64,000 nucleotides of DNA, from the NCBI RefSeq assembly GCF_020164585.1, contig NZ_JAIQZF010000004.1, positions 124,001 to 188,000 of the forward strand. The letters are read 5' to 3'. Below are positions 52,207 through 61,954 of this stretch, piece by piece; the first letter of the stretch is position 1; every line of letters begins with the position of its first letter. The notes under the pieces are model-generated. The model saw nothing but the letters and a program-made list of their open reading frames with translations, did no database searches and was not told the origin of the DNA. The position numbers and the translations under genes are program-made. This DNA comes from Psychroflexus curvus. GTDB lineage: Bacteria; Bacteroidota; Bacteroidia; Flavobacteriales; Flavobacteriaceae.

Positions 52207-53859
52207 TTATTGTAATGGCGAAAATCCGCTGTAAATGAGTATACCTACAATAGCTGTGATGAGTAGATAGTAAATTAATGCAGGTAGAGCATTTATTCTG
52301 ATCATTTTTCCTTCTGCGCCAATACAGCCAACTGTTGCAGAAACGGCTACAATGTTATTTATGCAAATCATGTTTCCAATGCCAGAACCTATTCCTTGCA
52401 TTGATAAAATCAGAATAGGTGAAAAGTCGAGAATTGAAGCAGTTTCAAATTGAAATGACATAAACAGGATATTGGACACTGTTGCTGAGCCGGACATGAA
52501 AGTTCCTAGCATCCCCACGAGTGTAGCAAAGAAAGGATAGGCTGCGCCCGACAGGTCTGCCGTAGCTTCAGCCATGGTAGTCAGCATACTGTCCATTCCA
52601 CTTGTATTTACTCCAGAATTGAGCATGAGTTGTACCAGCCCGACTCCTGCTAAAAGGGCTATTGCAGCGGCACTAATTTGTTTGAAAGTTAACTGCCATG
52701 CTCTTTTAATATCCTTTTTACTCATTTTATGAATGAAGTGGGTGGCTAAAGCAACTAGCATAAAAGGAATGGTCCCAGGCAGATAAGCCCACTTCAAATT
52801 GTAAGTCAGATCTTTTATTCCCGCCACATTGGTTAAGGTGAATTCCTGATCCATAAGAAGTTGTTTTATGCCAAATGCCGGAATTCTCGAAATCACAAGA
52901 ATAATTGCAATGAGAATGTAGGGGGACCAGGCTTTAAAGAGTGACATTTTGGATTCTCCTGTATTTCCAGTATCAATTTTGGAAGTCCATAGTTCTGGCC
53001 AGGCCGACTTGTGTGGGAAATCCCATTTCTTTTTTGGGACTAAAAACCCGTGTTTTGCAGCAATAATAACAATGCCTAAACCGATAAAAGCACCTACCAA
53101 TGACGGAAGTTCCGGACCAAAAAAGACAGCTATAAGCAGATAGGGAATCATAAAAGCAAGTCCTGCAAAAATGGCAAATGGAGCTGCGGCTAAAGCAGGC
53201 TTAATCGATTTTTCCTTACCAAAAACACGTGTCATTATTGCAAGCCCTAATAAAGGAATAAATATTCCGGCAATGCTATTGGGGATAGCAATCCATTCGG
53301 TCAATGCCATTTTGAAACTTTCAGCAGAAATGCCTGTGGAGGCAATATTTGTTCCAAGTGTACTCATAGATCCAAATATGGGAGTCCCCACTGCTCCAAA
53401 AGGTACTGGAACAGTGTTGAATATAAGAGCAACCAGGGCGGCGGCCAGCGGTGGAAATCCCAGACCTACCAGCAGAGGTGCTGCTAAAGCAGCGGGGGTT
53501 CCAAAGCCAGCAGCTCCTTCAATAAAGGCTCCAAACATAAAACCTATGATGATTGCCTGGATACGCCGATCATCTGTGATCCCATTAAACCCATGGTTGA
53601 TTGTAGCCATGGCTCCGGATAACTTGAGGGTATTTAAAATCAAAATAGCTCCAAAAATGATGATGAGAATGTCAAATGCTTTTAGAAATCCAAAAAAGGT
53701 GTAGCCTAGAACAAATTCAATACCCATATTCCATTTAAAAAAGGCTACCAGCACCGCTAATATTAATGCCAAAGGCAATGCTTTGTTGGCACCACAATTA
53801 AACCCAGCCATTAAAATAATCGTAAGAAGTATTGGCGAAAAAGCTAGTAATGCATCCAT
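52207..53859 (-). CDS. L-lactate permease family transporter
   Basis: The 550-residue protein has about thirteen helices and the LldP/GlcA family signature [31 protein letters not shown], followed by [18 protein letters not shown] second characteristic block near the C-terminus reads [21 protein letters not shown]. It imports lactate or glycolate with protons. No lactate dehydrogenase gene is near. A dispersed repeat follows the stop by 49 bp. Confidence 0.92.
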   Translation of the reverse strand: MDALLAFSPILLTIILMAGFNCGANKALPLALILAVLVAFFKWNMGIEFVLGYTFFGFLKAFDILIIIFGAILILNTLKLSGAMATINHGFNGITDDRRIQAIIIGFMFGAFIEGAAGFGTPAALAAPLLVGLGFPPLAAALVALIFNTVPVPFGAVGTPIFGSMSTLGTNIASTGISAESFKMALTEWIAIPNSIAGIFIPLLGLAIMTRVFGKEKSIKPALAAAPFAIFAGLAFMIPYLLIAVFFGPELPSLVGAFIGLGIVIIAAKHGFLVPKKKWDFPHKSAWPELWTSKIDTGNTGESKMSLFKAWSPYILIAIILVISRIPAFGIKQLLMDQEFTLTNVAGIKDLTYNLKWAYLPGTIPFMLVALATHFIHKMSKKDIKRAWQLTFKQISAAAIALLAGVGLVQLMLNSGVNTSGMDSMLTTMAEATADLSGAAYPFFATLVGMLGTFMSGSATVSNILFMSFQFETASILDFSPILILSMQGIGSGIGNMICINNIVAVSATVGCIGAEGKMIRINALPALIYYLLITAIVGILIYSGFSPLQ

Positions 53860-54192
53860 AAAAATAGATTGAGATCAAGTTTATAAATAACCACTAACAA
53901 ACTTAAAACATCTTTTTGATACGGCTCTCAAGTATTAAAATGACTTTGGACATAAATTGTTATAATTACCAGTTTAAGATAATGCTCAATTTGCTTTACT
54001 TATAGTTTCTGGAATGTGTAAAAATCCTTCAATTAACAATTTTCAGGAAAAGGTCACTGAGAAATAAGTCTATCTCTAGCTTGATGAAAGCAACTAAATT
54101 AAAAAAGAAAACTAACCGGCTAAACCTTTGAAACATGTTCAAAAATCAGACTTTCAGAAATTTGTTTTTGAAAGGCTATAAATTAAAACCAA
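53860..54192. other. Gene-free interval
   Basis: 333 bp between the lactate permease start and the TauE/SafE stop, both on the minus strand. AT-rich; I see no convincing terminator, RNA gene or coding frame. It should hold the permease promoter, but no perfect -7 box was picked out. Confidence 0.4.
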
Positions 54193-54996
54193 CTACCTGG
54201 TGAATTCTTTGTAAACAATATATAAACCCATCAATAAAACGAACCACCCAAAGCCTTTTTTTAATTTTTTCCCGTTGATGAATTTATTCAGCCAAATCCC
54301 TAAAAATATACCAATGACAGATAGTCCTGTAAAAATCCCGAGGAATTTCCATTCGATATCTATGTTTTGAACATCACCTATAAACCCAATCAGGGATTTT
54401 ACAGCTATGATTAATAAGGAAGTGGCGACAGCTTTTTTCATAGGTAACTTAGCTAACAATACCAAAGCAGGAATGATAAGGAACCCTCCTCCTGCTCCAA
54501 CAATTCCTGTGAGAAAACCTACGACAATACCTTCTATGATAATCAAGGGATAATTGTAGTTGACTTCACTTTCGGCCTCCTTAATATTTTCTGTTTTGTC
54601 TACGATCATAGAATAGGCTGCCAGTAGCATAATCAGTGCAAAAAATAACATGATTCCTACACCTTTGGTCACTTCGAAGCCCGAAACCGTAAAGAGTGAG
54701 TCTGGAATGGCAGGAACTGCGAATTTTCGGGTGAGGTAAACAGCGATAAAAGCGGGGATGGCAAAAACCGTTGCTGTTTTGATATCGACTAAGCCCTTTT
54801 GTATGTTCCTGAGTGCTCCTACCAAACTAGCTGTACCAACGACAAAAAGCGAATAGGCTGTGGCCGTTACGGGGTCTTCTGAAAGTAAATATACTAGAAC
54901 CGGAACAGTAAGTATGGAACCTCCCCCGCCGATTAAACCAAGCACTATACCTATGATGAGTGCCCCAAAAAAACCTGATAATTCTATTATTTCCAT
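54193..54996 (-). CDS. TauE/SafE-family sulfite or anion exporter
   Basis: This 267-residue membrane protein has the internal duplication of the family: GIVLGLIGGGGSILTVPVLVYL in the first half and VVGFLTGIVGAGGGFLIIPALVLL in the second, with about eight helices. Members export sulfite, taurine-derived organosulfonates or related anions. No sulfur-metabolism gene adjoins it. A GTAAC-N4-GTTAC palindrome lies 52 bp upstream, shared with the diheme cytochrome. Confidence 0.92.
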   Translation of the reverse strand: MEIIELSGFFGALIIGIVLGLIGGGGSILTVPVLVYLLSEDPVTATAYSLFVVGTASLVGALRNIQKGLVDIKTATVFAIPAFIAVYLTRKFAVPAIPDSLFTVSGFEVTKGVGIMLFFALIMLLAAYSMIVDKTENIKEAESEVNYNYPLIIIEGIVVGFLTGIVGAGGGFLIIPALVLLAKLPMKKAVATSLLIIAVKSLIGFIGDVQNIDIEWKFLGIFTGLSVIGIFLGIWLNKFINGKKLKKGFGWFVLLMGLYIVYKEFTR

Positions 54997-55019
54997 AAGA
55001 TGGATTTCATTTTAAAACG

Positions 55020-55062
55020 TAAAGATAGAATTAGACCAAAGCTAATCAGTAACTTTAGTTAC
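55020..55062 (-). promoter_or_regulatory. Crp-like palindrome and -7-like box of the TauE/SafE gene
   Basis: GTAACTTTAGTTAC (55049-55062) is a near-perfect GTAAC-N4-GTTAC palindrome. On the minus strand TATCTTTA (55027-55020), a 7/8 match to TAnnTTTG, follows after 21 bp and lies 23 bp before the ATG. The layout mirrors the Crp/Fnr-type promoters elsewhere in the window. Confidence 0.65.
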
Positions 55063-55082
55063 ATTGAAAGTAAGGCTTTAAA

Positions 55083-55112
55083 TTGATTTTGAAAGATTAT
55101 TATTTATCTTAG
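55083..55112 (+). promoter_or_regulatory. -33/-7 promoter of the yqeY gene
   Basis: TTG (55083-55085) is separated by exactly 19 bp from TATCTTAG (55105-55112), a 7/8 match to TAnnTTTG. The ATG follows 14 bp later. This is the clearest unaided two-part Bacteroidota promoter in the window. Confidence 0.7.
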
Positions 55113-55126
55113 CAAAAAAATTAGAA

Positions 55127-55576
55127 ATGGCACTAGAACAAGAGGTGATGCAAAAAATGAAAGAAGCGATGAAGGCCAAAGATTCGGTCGCCTTAGCTTC
55201 TTTACGATCTATCAAAAGTGAAATTTTGAAGGCTAAAACTGCTACTTCCAGCAAGGATGAAATTCCTGAAGCTGAAGAATTGAAATTGGTTCAAAAACTG
55301 GTAAAGCAACGAAAAGATAGTGCTGATTTGTATCTAGAGCAAGACCGTAAGGATTTGGCTGAAGCAGAATTGGCTGAAGCTAAAATCATTGAACAATTTT
55401 TACCAGCACAGTTAAGCGAAGAAGAAATTGATAAAGAAGTCAAGTCCATTGTAGAAGAAACTGGGGCTAGCTCTATGAAGGATATGGGAAAAGTAATGGG
55501 CATGGCTTCTCAGCGCCTGGCTGGAAGAGCTGATGGAAAAACAATTTCAAAAATTGTGAAAGGCAACTTGTCTTAA
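55127..55576 (+). CDS. GatB/YqeY domain protein
   Basis: The 149-residue protein is a stand-alone YqeY domain: N-terminal helical part EVMQKMKEAMKAKDSVALASLRSIKSE and C-terminal GKVMGMASQRLAGRADGKTISKIVKG, the tail also found in GatB. It is thought to contribute to tRNA-dependent amidation or tRNA interaction; its exact function is unproven. It is followed by the tRNA-Arg gene 55 bp later. Confidence 0.93.
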   Translation: MALEQEVMQKMKEAMKAKDSVALASLRSIKSEILKAKTATSSKDEIPEAEELKLVQKLVKQRKDSADLYLEQDRKDLAEAELAEAKIIEQFLPAQLSEEEIDKEVKSIVEETGASSMKDMGKVMGMASQRLAGRADGKTISKIVKGNLS

Positions 55577-55631
55577 GCTAATATTATTGTAATCTTGCAA
55601 TTCATAGATTTCCGTTTTCACGGAAATTTTA

Positions 55632-55705
55632 GGCCGCGTAGTTCAACTGAATAGAATATCAGATTTCGGCTCTGAGGGTTGGGGGTTTGAATCCCTCCGC
55701 GGTCA
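55632..55705 (+). tRNA. tRNA-Arg (anticodon UCG)
   Basis: A 74-nt cloverleaf: acceptor GGCCGCG/CGCGGTC with discriminator A, D arm GTTC/GAAT, anticodon stem TCAGA/TCTGA with loop TTTCGGC (anticodon TCG, reading CGA), T arm GGGGG/CCCTC with loop TTTGAAT. CCA is not encoded. It is followed by a terminator and then by a 104-bp tandem repeat. Confidence 0.95.
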
Positions 55706-55726
55706 CGAATAAATACTTCAAAAAAG

Positions 55727-55758
55727 AAAAAACGCCAAGTTTACTTGAGCGTTTTTTT
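55727..55758 (+). terminator. Intrinsic terminator of tRNA-Arg
   Basis: AAAAAACGC-CAAG...CTTG-A-GCGTTTTTT forms a stem with one bulged base and a 4-base loop, ending in T7. It lies 22 bp after the tRNA. Confidence 0.88.
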
Positions 55759-55777
55759 GTTTGAAGTATTTTCAAAC

Positions 55778-56089
55778 CGGAACGCTTTGGGATGCGCGAA
55801 GCGAATCCTCAATGAACACAGCAAGCAGAAAACCACGTTATTTTTCATAGTGGAGTTCTTTGTTTTCGACACAATCAAAAGCGGAACGCTTTGGGATGCA
55901 CGAAGTGAATCCTCGATGAACACAGCAAGCAGAGAACAACGCTTTTGCTCATAATGAAGTTCTTTTTTACAAATATAAGCGGAAGCGGAACGCTTTGGGA
56001 TGCGCGAAGCGAATACTCGATCAACACGACGAGTGGAAAACCACGCTAAAAATAGAGTGGTTTTTTTATTTTGAGAAAAGCGAAAGTTC
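55778..56089. repeat. Three-copy 104-bp tandem repeat downstream of tRNA-Arg
   Basis: Copies begin at 55778, 55882 and 55986 with CGGAACGCTTTGGGATG, exactly 104 bp apart, and continue CGAAGCGAATCCTCGATGAA with few changes. The second half of each unit is a hairpin followed by T-rich sequence, clearest in copy 3 (AAAACCAC...GTGGTTTT, then T run). The period is not a multiple of three, so the open frame across it on the minus strand is not conserved between copies and is probably not coding. Confidence 0.85.
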
Positions 56090-56221
56090 ATGTGGTTTTA
56101 AAAAGAAACAGCCAAATTGAATCAGAGATAGGTGGGATTTACTACACTTTTGCTGACCCAAGGTCTGACTTCAATGTAAAACTAAATTTCAGATCAGTTA
56201 ACACTTCAAAAATAATTCGTT

Positions 56222-57028
56222 TTAAGATCTAGCTGAAAGCAGTTTTTCCAAAACGGTTTCCACCCCATGATTATCATTACTTGATGTAGCATAATTGGCT
56301 ACTTCTTTAACCCGAGGATGTGCATTGGACATGGCGTAACTAAATTGTGCTAACTTCAACATTTCAATATCATTGTTATAATCACCAAAAATCATCGTCT
56401 GCTCAGGTGTTACCCCCAAGTTCTTTTGAATTTGTTTTAGAGCAAAGGATTTATTGGCTTCTTTATGAGAAATATCAACCCAATTCTGTGCAGAAACAAT
56501 CACTTGGACCTGATTGACAACTGGCTGAAGGTAAGGATACACAAACTCCTCTGAGGAATCAAAATGAAAAACTGCAATTTTTAAGAATTTGTCATCAGTG
56601 ACCTGAGTAAGATCATCGACTTGTGAAGCCTCTGTATAATATTCGCGTAGTTTGGAAATGAAACTTGAATCTTTGGATTCAATATAAGCTGTTTTTCTAC
56701 CGCATAAAACAATATGAGAATTCTTTATTTCTCTAATGCGTGAAATACAGTCTGAAATTTGATTTAAGCTCAATTGCAGTAAGACGTTGGTTTCGTCCTT
56801 ATACTTCATAACAGCACCATTCTCTGCGATAATGCTAATGTCATTATTGATAGAGGGAAACTTGCTTAATATGCTTTGGAATTGTCTTCCACTCGCTGCT
56901 ACAAAATGAATATTCTTATTTTTTAGCTGCTGAAACTGATTCAGAAATTTTGTACTAACCTCATGTCGGCTATTTAACAGGGTGCCATCCATATCGGAAA
57001 CCACCAGTTTGATGTTCGAAAAATCCAT
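56222..57028 (-). CDS. Cof-type HAD-IIB phosphatase
   Basis: From ATG 57028 (MDFSNIKLVVSDMDGTLLNS) the protein has 268 residues. Motif I is DMDGT, motif II is AASGRQ, the motif III Lys lies in KSFALKQIQKNLG, and motif IV is IFGDYNNDIEML. The family dephosphorylates sugar phosphates, nucleotides or flavins in the cytoplasm. A longer frame upstream adds 29 residues without family character. Divergent from the YjbQ gene. Confidence 0.92.
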   Translation of the reverse strand: MDFSNIKLVVSDMDGTLLNSRHEVSTKFLNQFQQLKNKNIHFVAASGRQFQSILSKFPSINNDISIIAENGAVMKYKDETNVLLQLSLNQISDCISRIREIKNSHIVLCGRKTAYIESKDSSFISKLREYYTEASQVDDLTQVTDDKFLKIAVFHFDSSEEFVYPYLQPVVNQVQVIVSAQNWVDISHKEANKSFALKQIQKNLGVTPEQTMIFGDYNNDIEMLKLAQFSYAMSNAHPRVKEVANYATSSNDNHGVETVLEKLLSARS

Positions 57029-57252
57029 GTTATAATTTATTTTTTGGTCATTGAACCAAAGTGCGTGATAACTCCACAGAGTTTCAAAAAAAAAACAAAT
57101 GTAGATATCATCCATAACATAGACATAGATTTTGAGTTTTTAGAATAAATAATTTAGAAGTTAATGATATAATGATCTCATGACTTTGCTTAAGATTAAA
57201 CGCTTTTGTGTGGATTTTGTATATTACCCGTCAAGCTAAAACACATGAATTT

Positions 57253-57690
57253 ATGACTTCTTTTCAAAAAGAGTTTACGCTAAAGGCTTATAGTAGAGGC
57301 TTTCACTTAATAACCAAGGAGATAATGCAAGAAGTAAAACAGGAGTTGAGTTCAATTGACATAGGTGTTTTTCATGTTTTCATTCAACACACTTCTGCTT
57401 CATTGACGATCAATGAAAATGCAGATCCATCTGTAAGAGTAGACTTTGAAAGCCACTTCAACGATTCGGTACCAGAGCACGCTCCATATTACACGCATAC
57501 CATAGAAGGGTCTGATGACATGCCCGCCCATTTAAAGGCCTCCACTTTAGGTTCTTCATTAAGTATTCCTATAAGTCATGGCGAGTTGAATCTGGGGACC
57601 TGGCAGGGCATATACTTATGCGAACACAGAGATAATGGTGGTAGGCGAACTATCGTAGTCACAGCCTTAGGAACTCTTTCAAAACACTAG
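57253..57690 (+). CDS. YjbQ family (UPF0047) protein
   Basis: From ATG 57253 (MTSFQKEFTLKAY) the protein has 145 residues with the conserved UPF0047 blocks IQHTSASLTINENADPSVR and SHGELNLGTWQGIYLCEHR, including conserved His and Cys near a likely metal site. The family is annotated as secondary thiamine-phosphate synthase, a weak activity seen in E. coli YjbQ; the true role is unknown. Monocistronic. Confidence 0.93.
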   Translation: MTSFQKEFTLKAYSRGFHLITKEIMQEVKQELSSIDIGVFHVFIQHTSASLTINENADPSVRVDFESHFNDSVPEHAPYYTHTIEGSDDMPAHLKASTLGSSLSIPISHGELNLGTWQGIYLCEHRDNGGRRTIVVTALGTLSKH

Positions 57691-57996
57691 CTTTAAATAG
57701 AAACCCTCTCCTTTTGATAGTGATTTTCAGTTGGACTGCAATTAAAGTTTAAGCCTGTTACGACCGATCAATAGGTTTTACACTAATGTTTAGCTTTATT
57801 ATGGTGTTTCACCAATTTCATCAATCTCGCTTATCATAAAAAATACTATCATAAAGTACCTTTAAAAATAAGTTAGATGAGCAAATAGAGCGAAAACATT
57901 CGCAGTCTGCTTGTCAATATGTAAATAATCAAAACTTAGGCGAATTCAGATTCGTTTACTTTTACGCTTTCTACAATTTTTTAATTAACTTTAAAT
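57691..57996. other. Gene-free interval
   Basis: 306 bp between the YjbQ and SLC13 genes, both on the plus strand. AT-rich, with no repeat copy and no clear hairpin terminator or palindrome found. It presumably holds the SLC13 promoter. Confidence 0.4.
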
Positions 57997-59781
57997 ATGA
58001 CCATTGAAGCTTATATTACTCTTGCTATTATTGCCATAAGCATGTTCTGCTATATCAAGGAGAACATTCCAGTAGATTTGGTTGCTATAGGCGTCATGGT
58101 GAGCTTGGTGACCACCGGCGTAATTGATGCCGACAAAGCCATTTCTGGCTTTGCCAATCAGGCTACTCTTGCCGTAGCCGCCATGTTTATTTTGAGTCAG
58201 GCGTTGATCAAATCGAATTTAATCGACTTGTTAGTTCCATTGATGCAAAACTTACTGGGCAAAGGATATCCAAAATCCATATTTAGTATGGCATTTATGG
58301 TGAGCGGAATTTCAGCATTTATAAACAATACCCCCGTAGTAGCTACCTTTATTCCAGTAGTGAACAGGACTACAAAAAAGCTCAAGCGCTCTCCTTCCAG
58401 GTATTTAATCCCCCTTTCCTATCTGGCTATTTTTGGAGGCTGTTGCACTTTAATCGGCACTTCCACCAATTTGCTTGTCAGCGGAATGGCATCAGACAGG
58501 GGATTTGAGGATTTTAATATGTTTACACTTGCGCCCATTGGACTTTGTTTGTTTACAGTAGGCTTGCTGTATTTGATGTTTGCTGGCCGTTACTTTCTTC
58601 CAGATCAAGGATCAAAAGACCTGATGGAAGAACAGGAAGAAACTAAACGATTTTTAGCAGAAGTCAGGCTAAAGAAAAAACCCGAGGAAGAGGAAATGGA
58701 TTTAAATAATTTATTCCAGGATAAAGACATAACGATCAAAACTCACAAAAGAGATAATGAAACTGAAGATAAACCAGATCAATCTAAAAAATTAAAAGAA
58801 AATGACTCGTTGTTGATTGAAGGCTCTCTTAAAGAAATGAACAAATTGATTAAGGATGACTATTTCAGTCTAACAGAAGACTTTGAGGATAAAGAATTTC
58901 CCGATGAGGAAACCCGTATGCTGGAAATCATCTTACTCCAGAATTCAGACCTCATAGGTCAAAAGCTCGAAGAGGTCGATTTCCTAAATCGCTACAATGC
59001 CAATGTTATAGGCATTCGCCAAAGAGGTGAAAAACAACTTTCTGATTTAAAGGAAGTAAAACTACAGGCCGGTGATATCCTGGTTTTACTAACCAATGAA
59101 AATGGATACCAACTCCTACAGGAAAGTCAGGAAAAACGAAATTCACCCTTTATCTCCGTGAGTGAACAAGTAGTAAGCGACATAAACCCAAAGAAGTTAT
59201 ACATTTCGATTTCAGTGATACTATCTGTTATTCTTTTGGCTACTTTCAATATTTTACCCTTGGTGATTTCAGCTTTCGGGGGGATTGTTATTTTAAATAG
59301 TCTTGGAATCATCAGTATGCAAGAGGCTTATCGGGCGATCGACTGGAAAGTGATTTTTCTGTTGGCCGGCTCCTTAAGTTTGGGGGAAGCAATGACCAGC
59401 AGCGGCCTTTCTCAGAATATTAGCGAGATGCTGATAAGCACAACCAGCGAATTTCAAAGCAGAATGCTTTTAGTTGCTGTTTTTTATGTGTTTACTTCCC
59501 TACTCACGGAAACAATGAGCAATAATGCTTCAGCAGCTTTAATGGTACCCATAGCTTTTTCGGTTTCCTCAGGTTTAGATACCAATATTTTACCCTTTTT
59601 GGTAACCATTGCCATTGCTGGAAGTGCGAGTTTTATGACGCCCATTGGTTACCAAACCAATACCATGGTTTTTAGCGCAGGTAAATATAAATTTACGGAT
59701 TTTACGAAAGTAGGGGCTCCACTCCACCTCTTATTCGTGATCTTAGCCAGTATACTTATTCCTTATTTTTATCCGTTTTAG
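57997..59781 (+). CDS. SLC13-family permease with TrkA_C domain
   Basis: This 594-residue protein has two membrane halves (residues 1-200 and 400-594) with SLC13/DASS hallmarks: SGISAFINNTPVVATFIPVVNR and the matching ETMSNNASAALMVPIAFSVS, each a helix-breaking Na+/anion site, plus GGCCTLIGTSTNLLVSG. Between them lies a charged region and a TrkA_C domain (ILLQNSDLIGQKLEEVDFLNRYNANVIGIRQRG). Such proteins move sulfate, dicarboxylates or other anions with Na+. The last 26 bp overlap the convergent DUF202 gene. Confidence 0.92.
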   Translation: MTIEAYITLAIIAISMFCYIKENIPVDLVAIGVMVSLVTTGVIDADKAISGFANQATLAVAAMFILSQALIKSNLIDLLVPLMQNLLGKGYPKSIFSMAFMVSGISAFINNTPVVATFIPVVNRTTKKLKRSPSRYLIPLSYLAIFGGCCTLIGTSTNLLVSGMASDRGFEDFNMFTLAPIGLCLFTVGLLYLMFAGRYFLPDQGSKDLMEEQEETKRFLAEVRLKKKPEEEEMDLNNLFQDKDITIKTHKRDNETEDKPDQSKKLKENDSLLIEGSLKEMNKLIKDDYFSLTEDFEDKEFPDEETRMLEIILLQNSDLIGQKLEEVDFLNRYNANVIGIRQRGEKQLSDLKEVKLQAGDILVLLTNENGYQLLQESQEKRNSPFISVSEQVVSDINPKKLYISISVILSVILLATFNILPLVISAFGGIVILNSLGIISMQEAYRAIDWKVIFLLAGSLSLGEAMTSSGLSQNISEMLISTTSEFQSRMLLVAVFYVFTSLLTETMSNNASAALMVPIAFSVSSGLDTNILPFLVTIAIAGSASFMTPIGYQTNTMVFSAGKYKFTDFTKVGAPLHLLFVILASILIPYFYPF

Positions 59782-60091
59782 ACTCCTTTTCTACTTCTGA
59801 GTCATCGTAAAAGCGGTTCAGTTTTCTCTGCAAAAGCTGATACCTATAAATACCAAAACTCAGTAAAAAAGCACTGATTCCAAAGAGAGCATAACCTACC
59901 CAGCTTAAGGGATCAAAGTCCTTGAGTTTGATGAAAGCTATACCTGCTACAATAAGATAAAAACTTGTCCGGATGTAAGCGAAAAAAGTGCGTTCATTAG
60001 CTAAAGTGGTGCGCTCCATAGCTAAAAAATCACGCAATATTATTTTTTCATCATTCTTGAAGTCACTCCTAAATCTTCTAAATCGTTTCAT
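59756..60091 (-). CDS. DUF202 (YidH-like) membrane protein
   Basis: This 111-residue protein has the DUF202 motif LAMERTTLANERTFFAYIRTSFYL, two or three helices, and a charged C-terminal tail. Its function is unknown. The 3' end overlaps the convergent SLC13 gene by 26 bp, which leaves no room for a separate terminator for either. Confidence 0.9.
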   Translation of the reverse strand: MKRFRRFRSDFKNDEKIILRDFLAMERTTLANERTFFAYIRTSFYLIVAGIAFIKLKDFDPLSWVGYALFGISAFLLSFGIYRYQLLQRKLNRFYDDSEVEKESKTDKNKE

Positions 60092-60451
60092 GGTTTATAG
60101 TTAATGTATTTCAATGTAATAAAAAGTATACAATTTTCATTACTTCTTATAATACTCTTAAAAGCTTTGCATTTCACAGGTCAATAAGTATTTTGAACAA
60201 GTATTAATTATTATACAATAAACCTGAATAGTAAATTTATACACATCTGCTTAATATCCAAAGGCAGGTGCTAATAAAACAGAAATAGACTTTTAATTTC
60301 TTTAGCCAAAACAACAAATCCTATTTTGGCTCAGCCTAAAAAACTCACAGGTTTATATAAGCTCGGTATTAATGAAATGTTTAGTTGCTACTCAGCTCGC
60401 TTTTAGCGTTTCATATCGAACTGAGGATTTATTAATTTTAAAAAAAATAGT
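60092..60451. other. Gene-free divergent interval
   Basis: 360 bp between the divergent DUF202 and erythromycin-esterase genes. No RNA gene, repeat copy or clear operator was found. It should contain both promoters. Confidence 0.4.
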
Positions 60452-61750
60452 GTGAAAAATTCAGTTATTGCAACTCTGCAGGAAAATAAAAATGACTTTA
60501 AGGAGAAAGAGGATTTAAAAGCCCTTATAGATTCCATCAAAGACAAGAGAATTGTAATGATGGGGGAAGCTTCTCATGGAACTCACGATTATTACAACTG
60601 GAGAGCCAAGATTTCTAAACTTTTAATGGAAGAGCATGGTTTTGATTTTGTTGCCGTTGAAGGAGATTGGCCAGCCTGTTATGAACTCAACCGCCATGTC
60701 AAAAATTATGAAGATGCCAGTGAAGAAACAAAATCGGTACTCAGGGAATTTAAAAGATGGCCGTCCTGGATGTGGGCCAACTGGGAGGTCCACGAGTGGA
60801 TGCAATGGCTTAGAGAATTTAACAAAGAACTGCCATCAGGCAAACGTAAGGGCTTTTACGGTCTGGACGTATATAGCCTTTGGGAATCGCTGGATGCCGT
60901 AATGGAGTATCTGAAAAAAGAAGACCCGTCTGCTTTTGAAACTGCTAAAACAGCCATGCGCTGTTTTGAACCTCATCGCGATGAAGGAGGACAAACATAT
61001 GCCTTATCCACAAGATTGGTTCCTGAAGGCTGCAGCAGAGAAGTCAGTCAATTGCTTTCTGAAATTCGTAAAAACGTATCCAATTATAATTCGGATCGTG
61101 AACACGCTTTCAGCACCGAACAAAATGCAGTGGTCACTAAAAATGCTGAAAAGTATTATCGCATCATGGCTTCCGGCGACGAATCCACCTGGAATCTTCG
61201 AGACCGACACATGATGGATACCCTTAACCGGCTGATGAAATTTCATGGTGAAAATGCCACGGGAATCGTCTGGGCACACAATACCCATATAGGCGATGCT
61301 TCTTACACCGATATGGGTGACCAGGGTTTATACAATATAGGAGAGCTTGGTCGGGAAGAATATGGAAAAGATAAGGTATCTCTTATTGGTTTTGGCAGTT
61401 ACCGCGGAAGTGTGCTGGCAGGAAATTCCTGGGGTTCAGAGGTTCAGGAAATGAAGTTGCCGGAAGGTCGTGAAGATAGCTGGGAAGATTTATGCCATCG
61501 CGCAGGAGATCAGTTTCACATCCATATGGAGGATCTCAGGCACATTCCTGAATTGCAGAAAAGAATCCCTCACCGGGCAGTAGGTGTGGTTTATAATCCC
61601 AACCACGAGCGGTTTGGAAACTATGTGCCTACGCTTATCACCAAACGCTATGATCATTTTTTGTTTTTTGATAAAACCAAGGCCTTAAATCACATAGATG
61701 TTTCTGTTGAAGACTCTAAACTTCCCGAAACCTATCCTTATGGATTGTAA
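60452..61750 (+). CDS. Erythromycin-esterase-family protein
   Basis: The GTG start at 60452 is used because no in-frame ATG precedes the first conserved motif. The 432-residue protein has the family's signature sites: VMMGEASHGTHDYYNW, VAVEGDWPACYELNRHV, IVWAHNTHIGDASY and IPHRAVGVVYNPNHER, with the Glu and His residues used in esterase catalysis. Real Ere enzymes open macrolide rings, but most members of this wider group have unknown substrates, so drug resistance should not be assumed. Confidence 0.9.
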   Translation: MKNSVIATLQENKNDFKEKEDLKALIDSIKDKRIVMMGEASHGTHDYYNWRAKISKLLMEEHGFDFVAVEGDWPACYELNRHVKNYEDASEETKSVLREFKRWPSWMWANWEVHEWMQWLREFNKELPSGKRKGFYGLDVYSLWESLDAVMEYLKKEDPSAFETAKTAMRCFEPHRDEGGQTYALSTRLVPEGCSREVSQLLSEIRKNVSNYNSDREHAFSTEQNAVVTKNAEKYYRIMASGDESTWNLRDRHMMDTLNRLMKFHGENATGIVWAHNTHIGDASYTDMGDQGLYNIGELGREEYGKDKVSLIGFGSYRGSVLAGNSWGSEVQEMKLPEGREDSWEDLCHRAGDQFHIHMEDLRHIPELQKRIPHRAVGVVYNPNHERFGNYVPTLITKRYDHFLFFDKTKALNHIDVSVEDSKLPETYPYGL

Positions 61751-61954
61751 AGTTTATAAGCCCATAAATGACTTAGAGGATTTACCGGAATTGAAATTCA
61801 ATTTGATTCTGAACTGTCTGAGTAATTTTCACCTAGGCAATTCAGTTTTATAATAACAAAACATCCATTTTAATAAGTGAGCTTTAGGTATAAGACTAAC
61901 ATTTGAGCTTAGGCTCGACTAAACACATTTATAGTATTAACTTAAATTCAAAAG

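Noticed and set aside
55741-56091. 116-residue open frame on the minus strand over the 104-bp repeats
   Set aside because: The repeat period is not divisible by three, so the copies are read in different frames, and part of it overlaps a terminator.
60452-61750. Calling the erythromycin-esterase-like gene a macrolide resistance gene
   Set aside because: Family motifs are present, but most members of this wide family have unknown substrates and no resistance context is seen.
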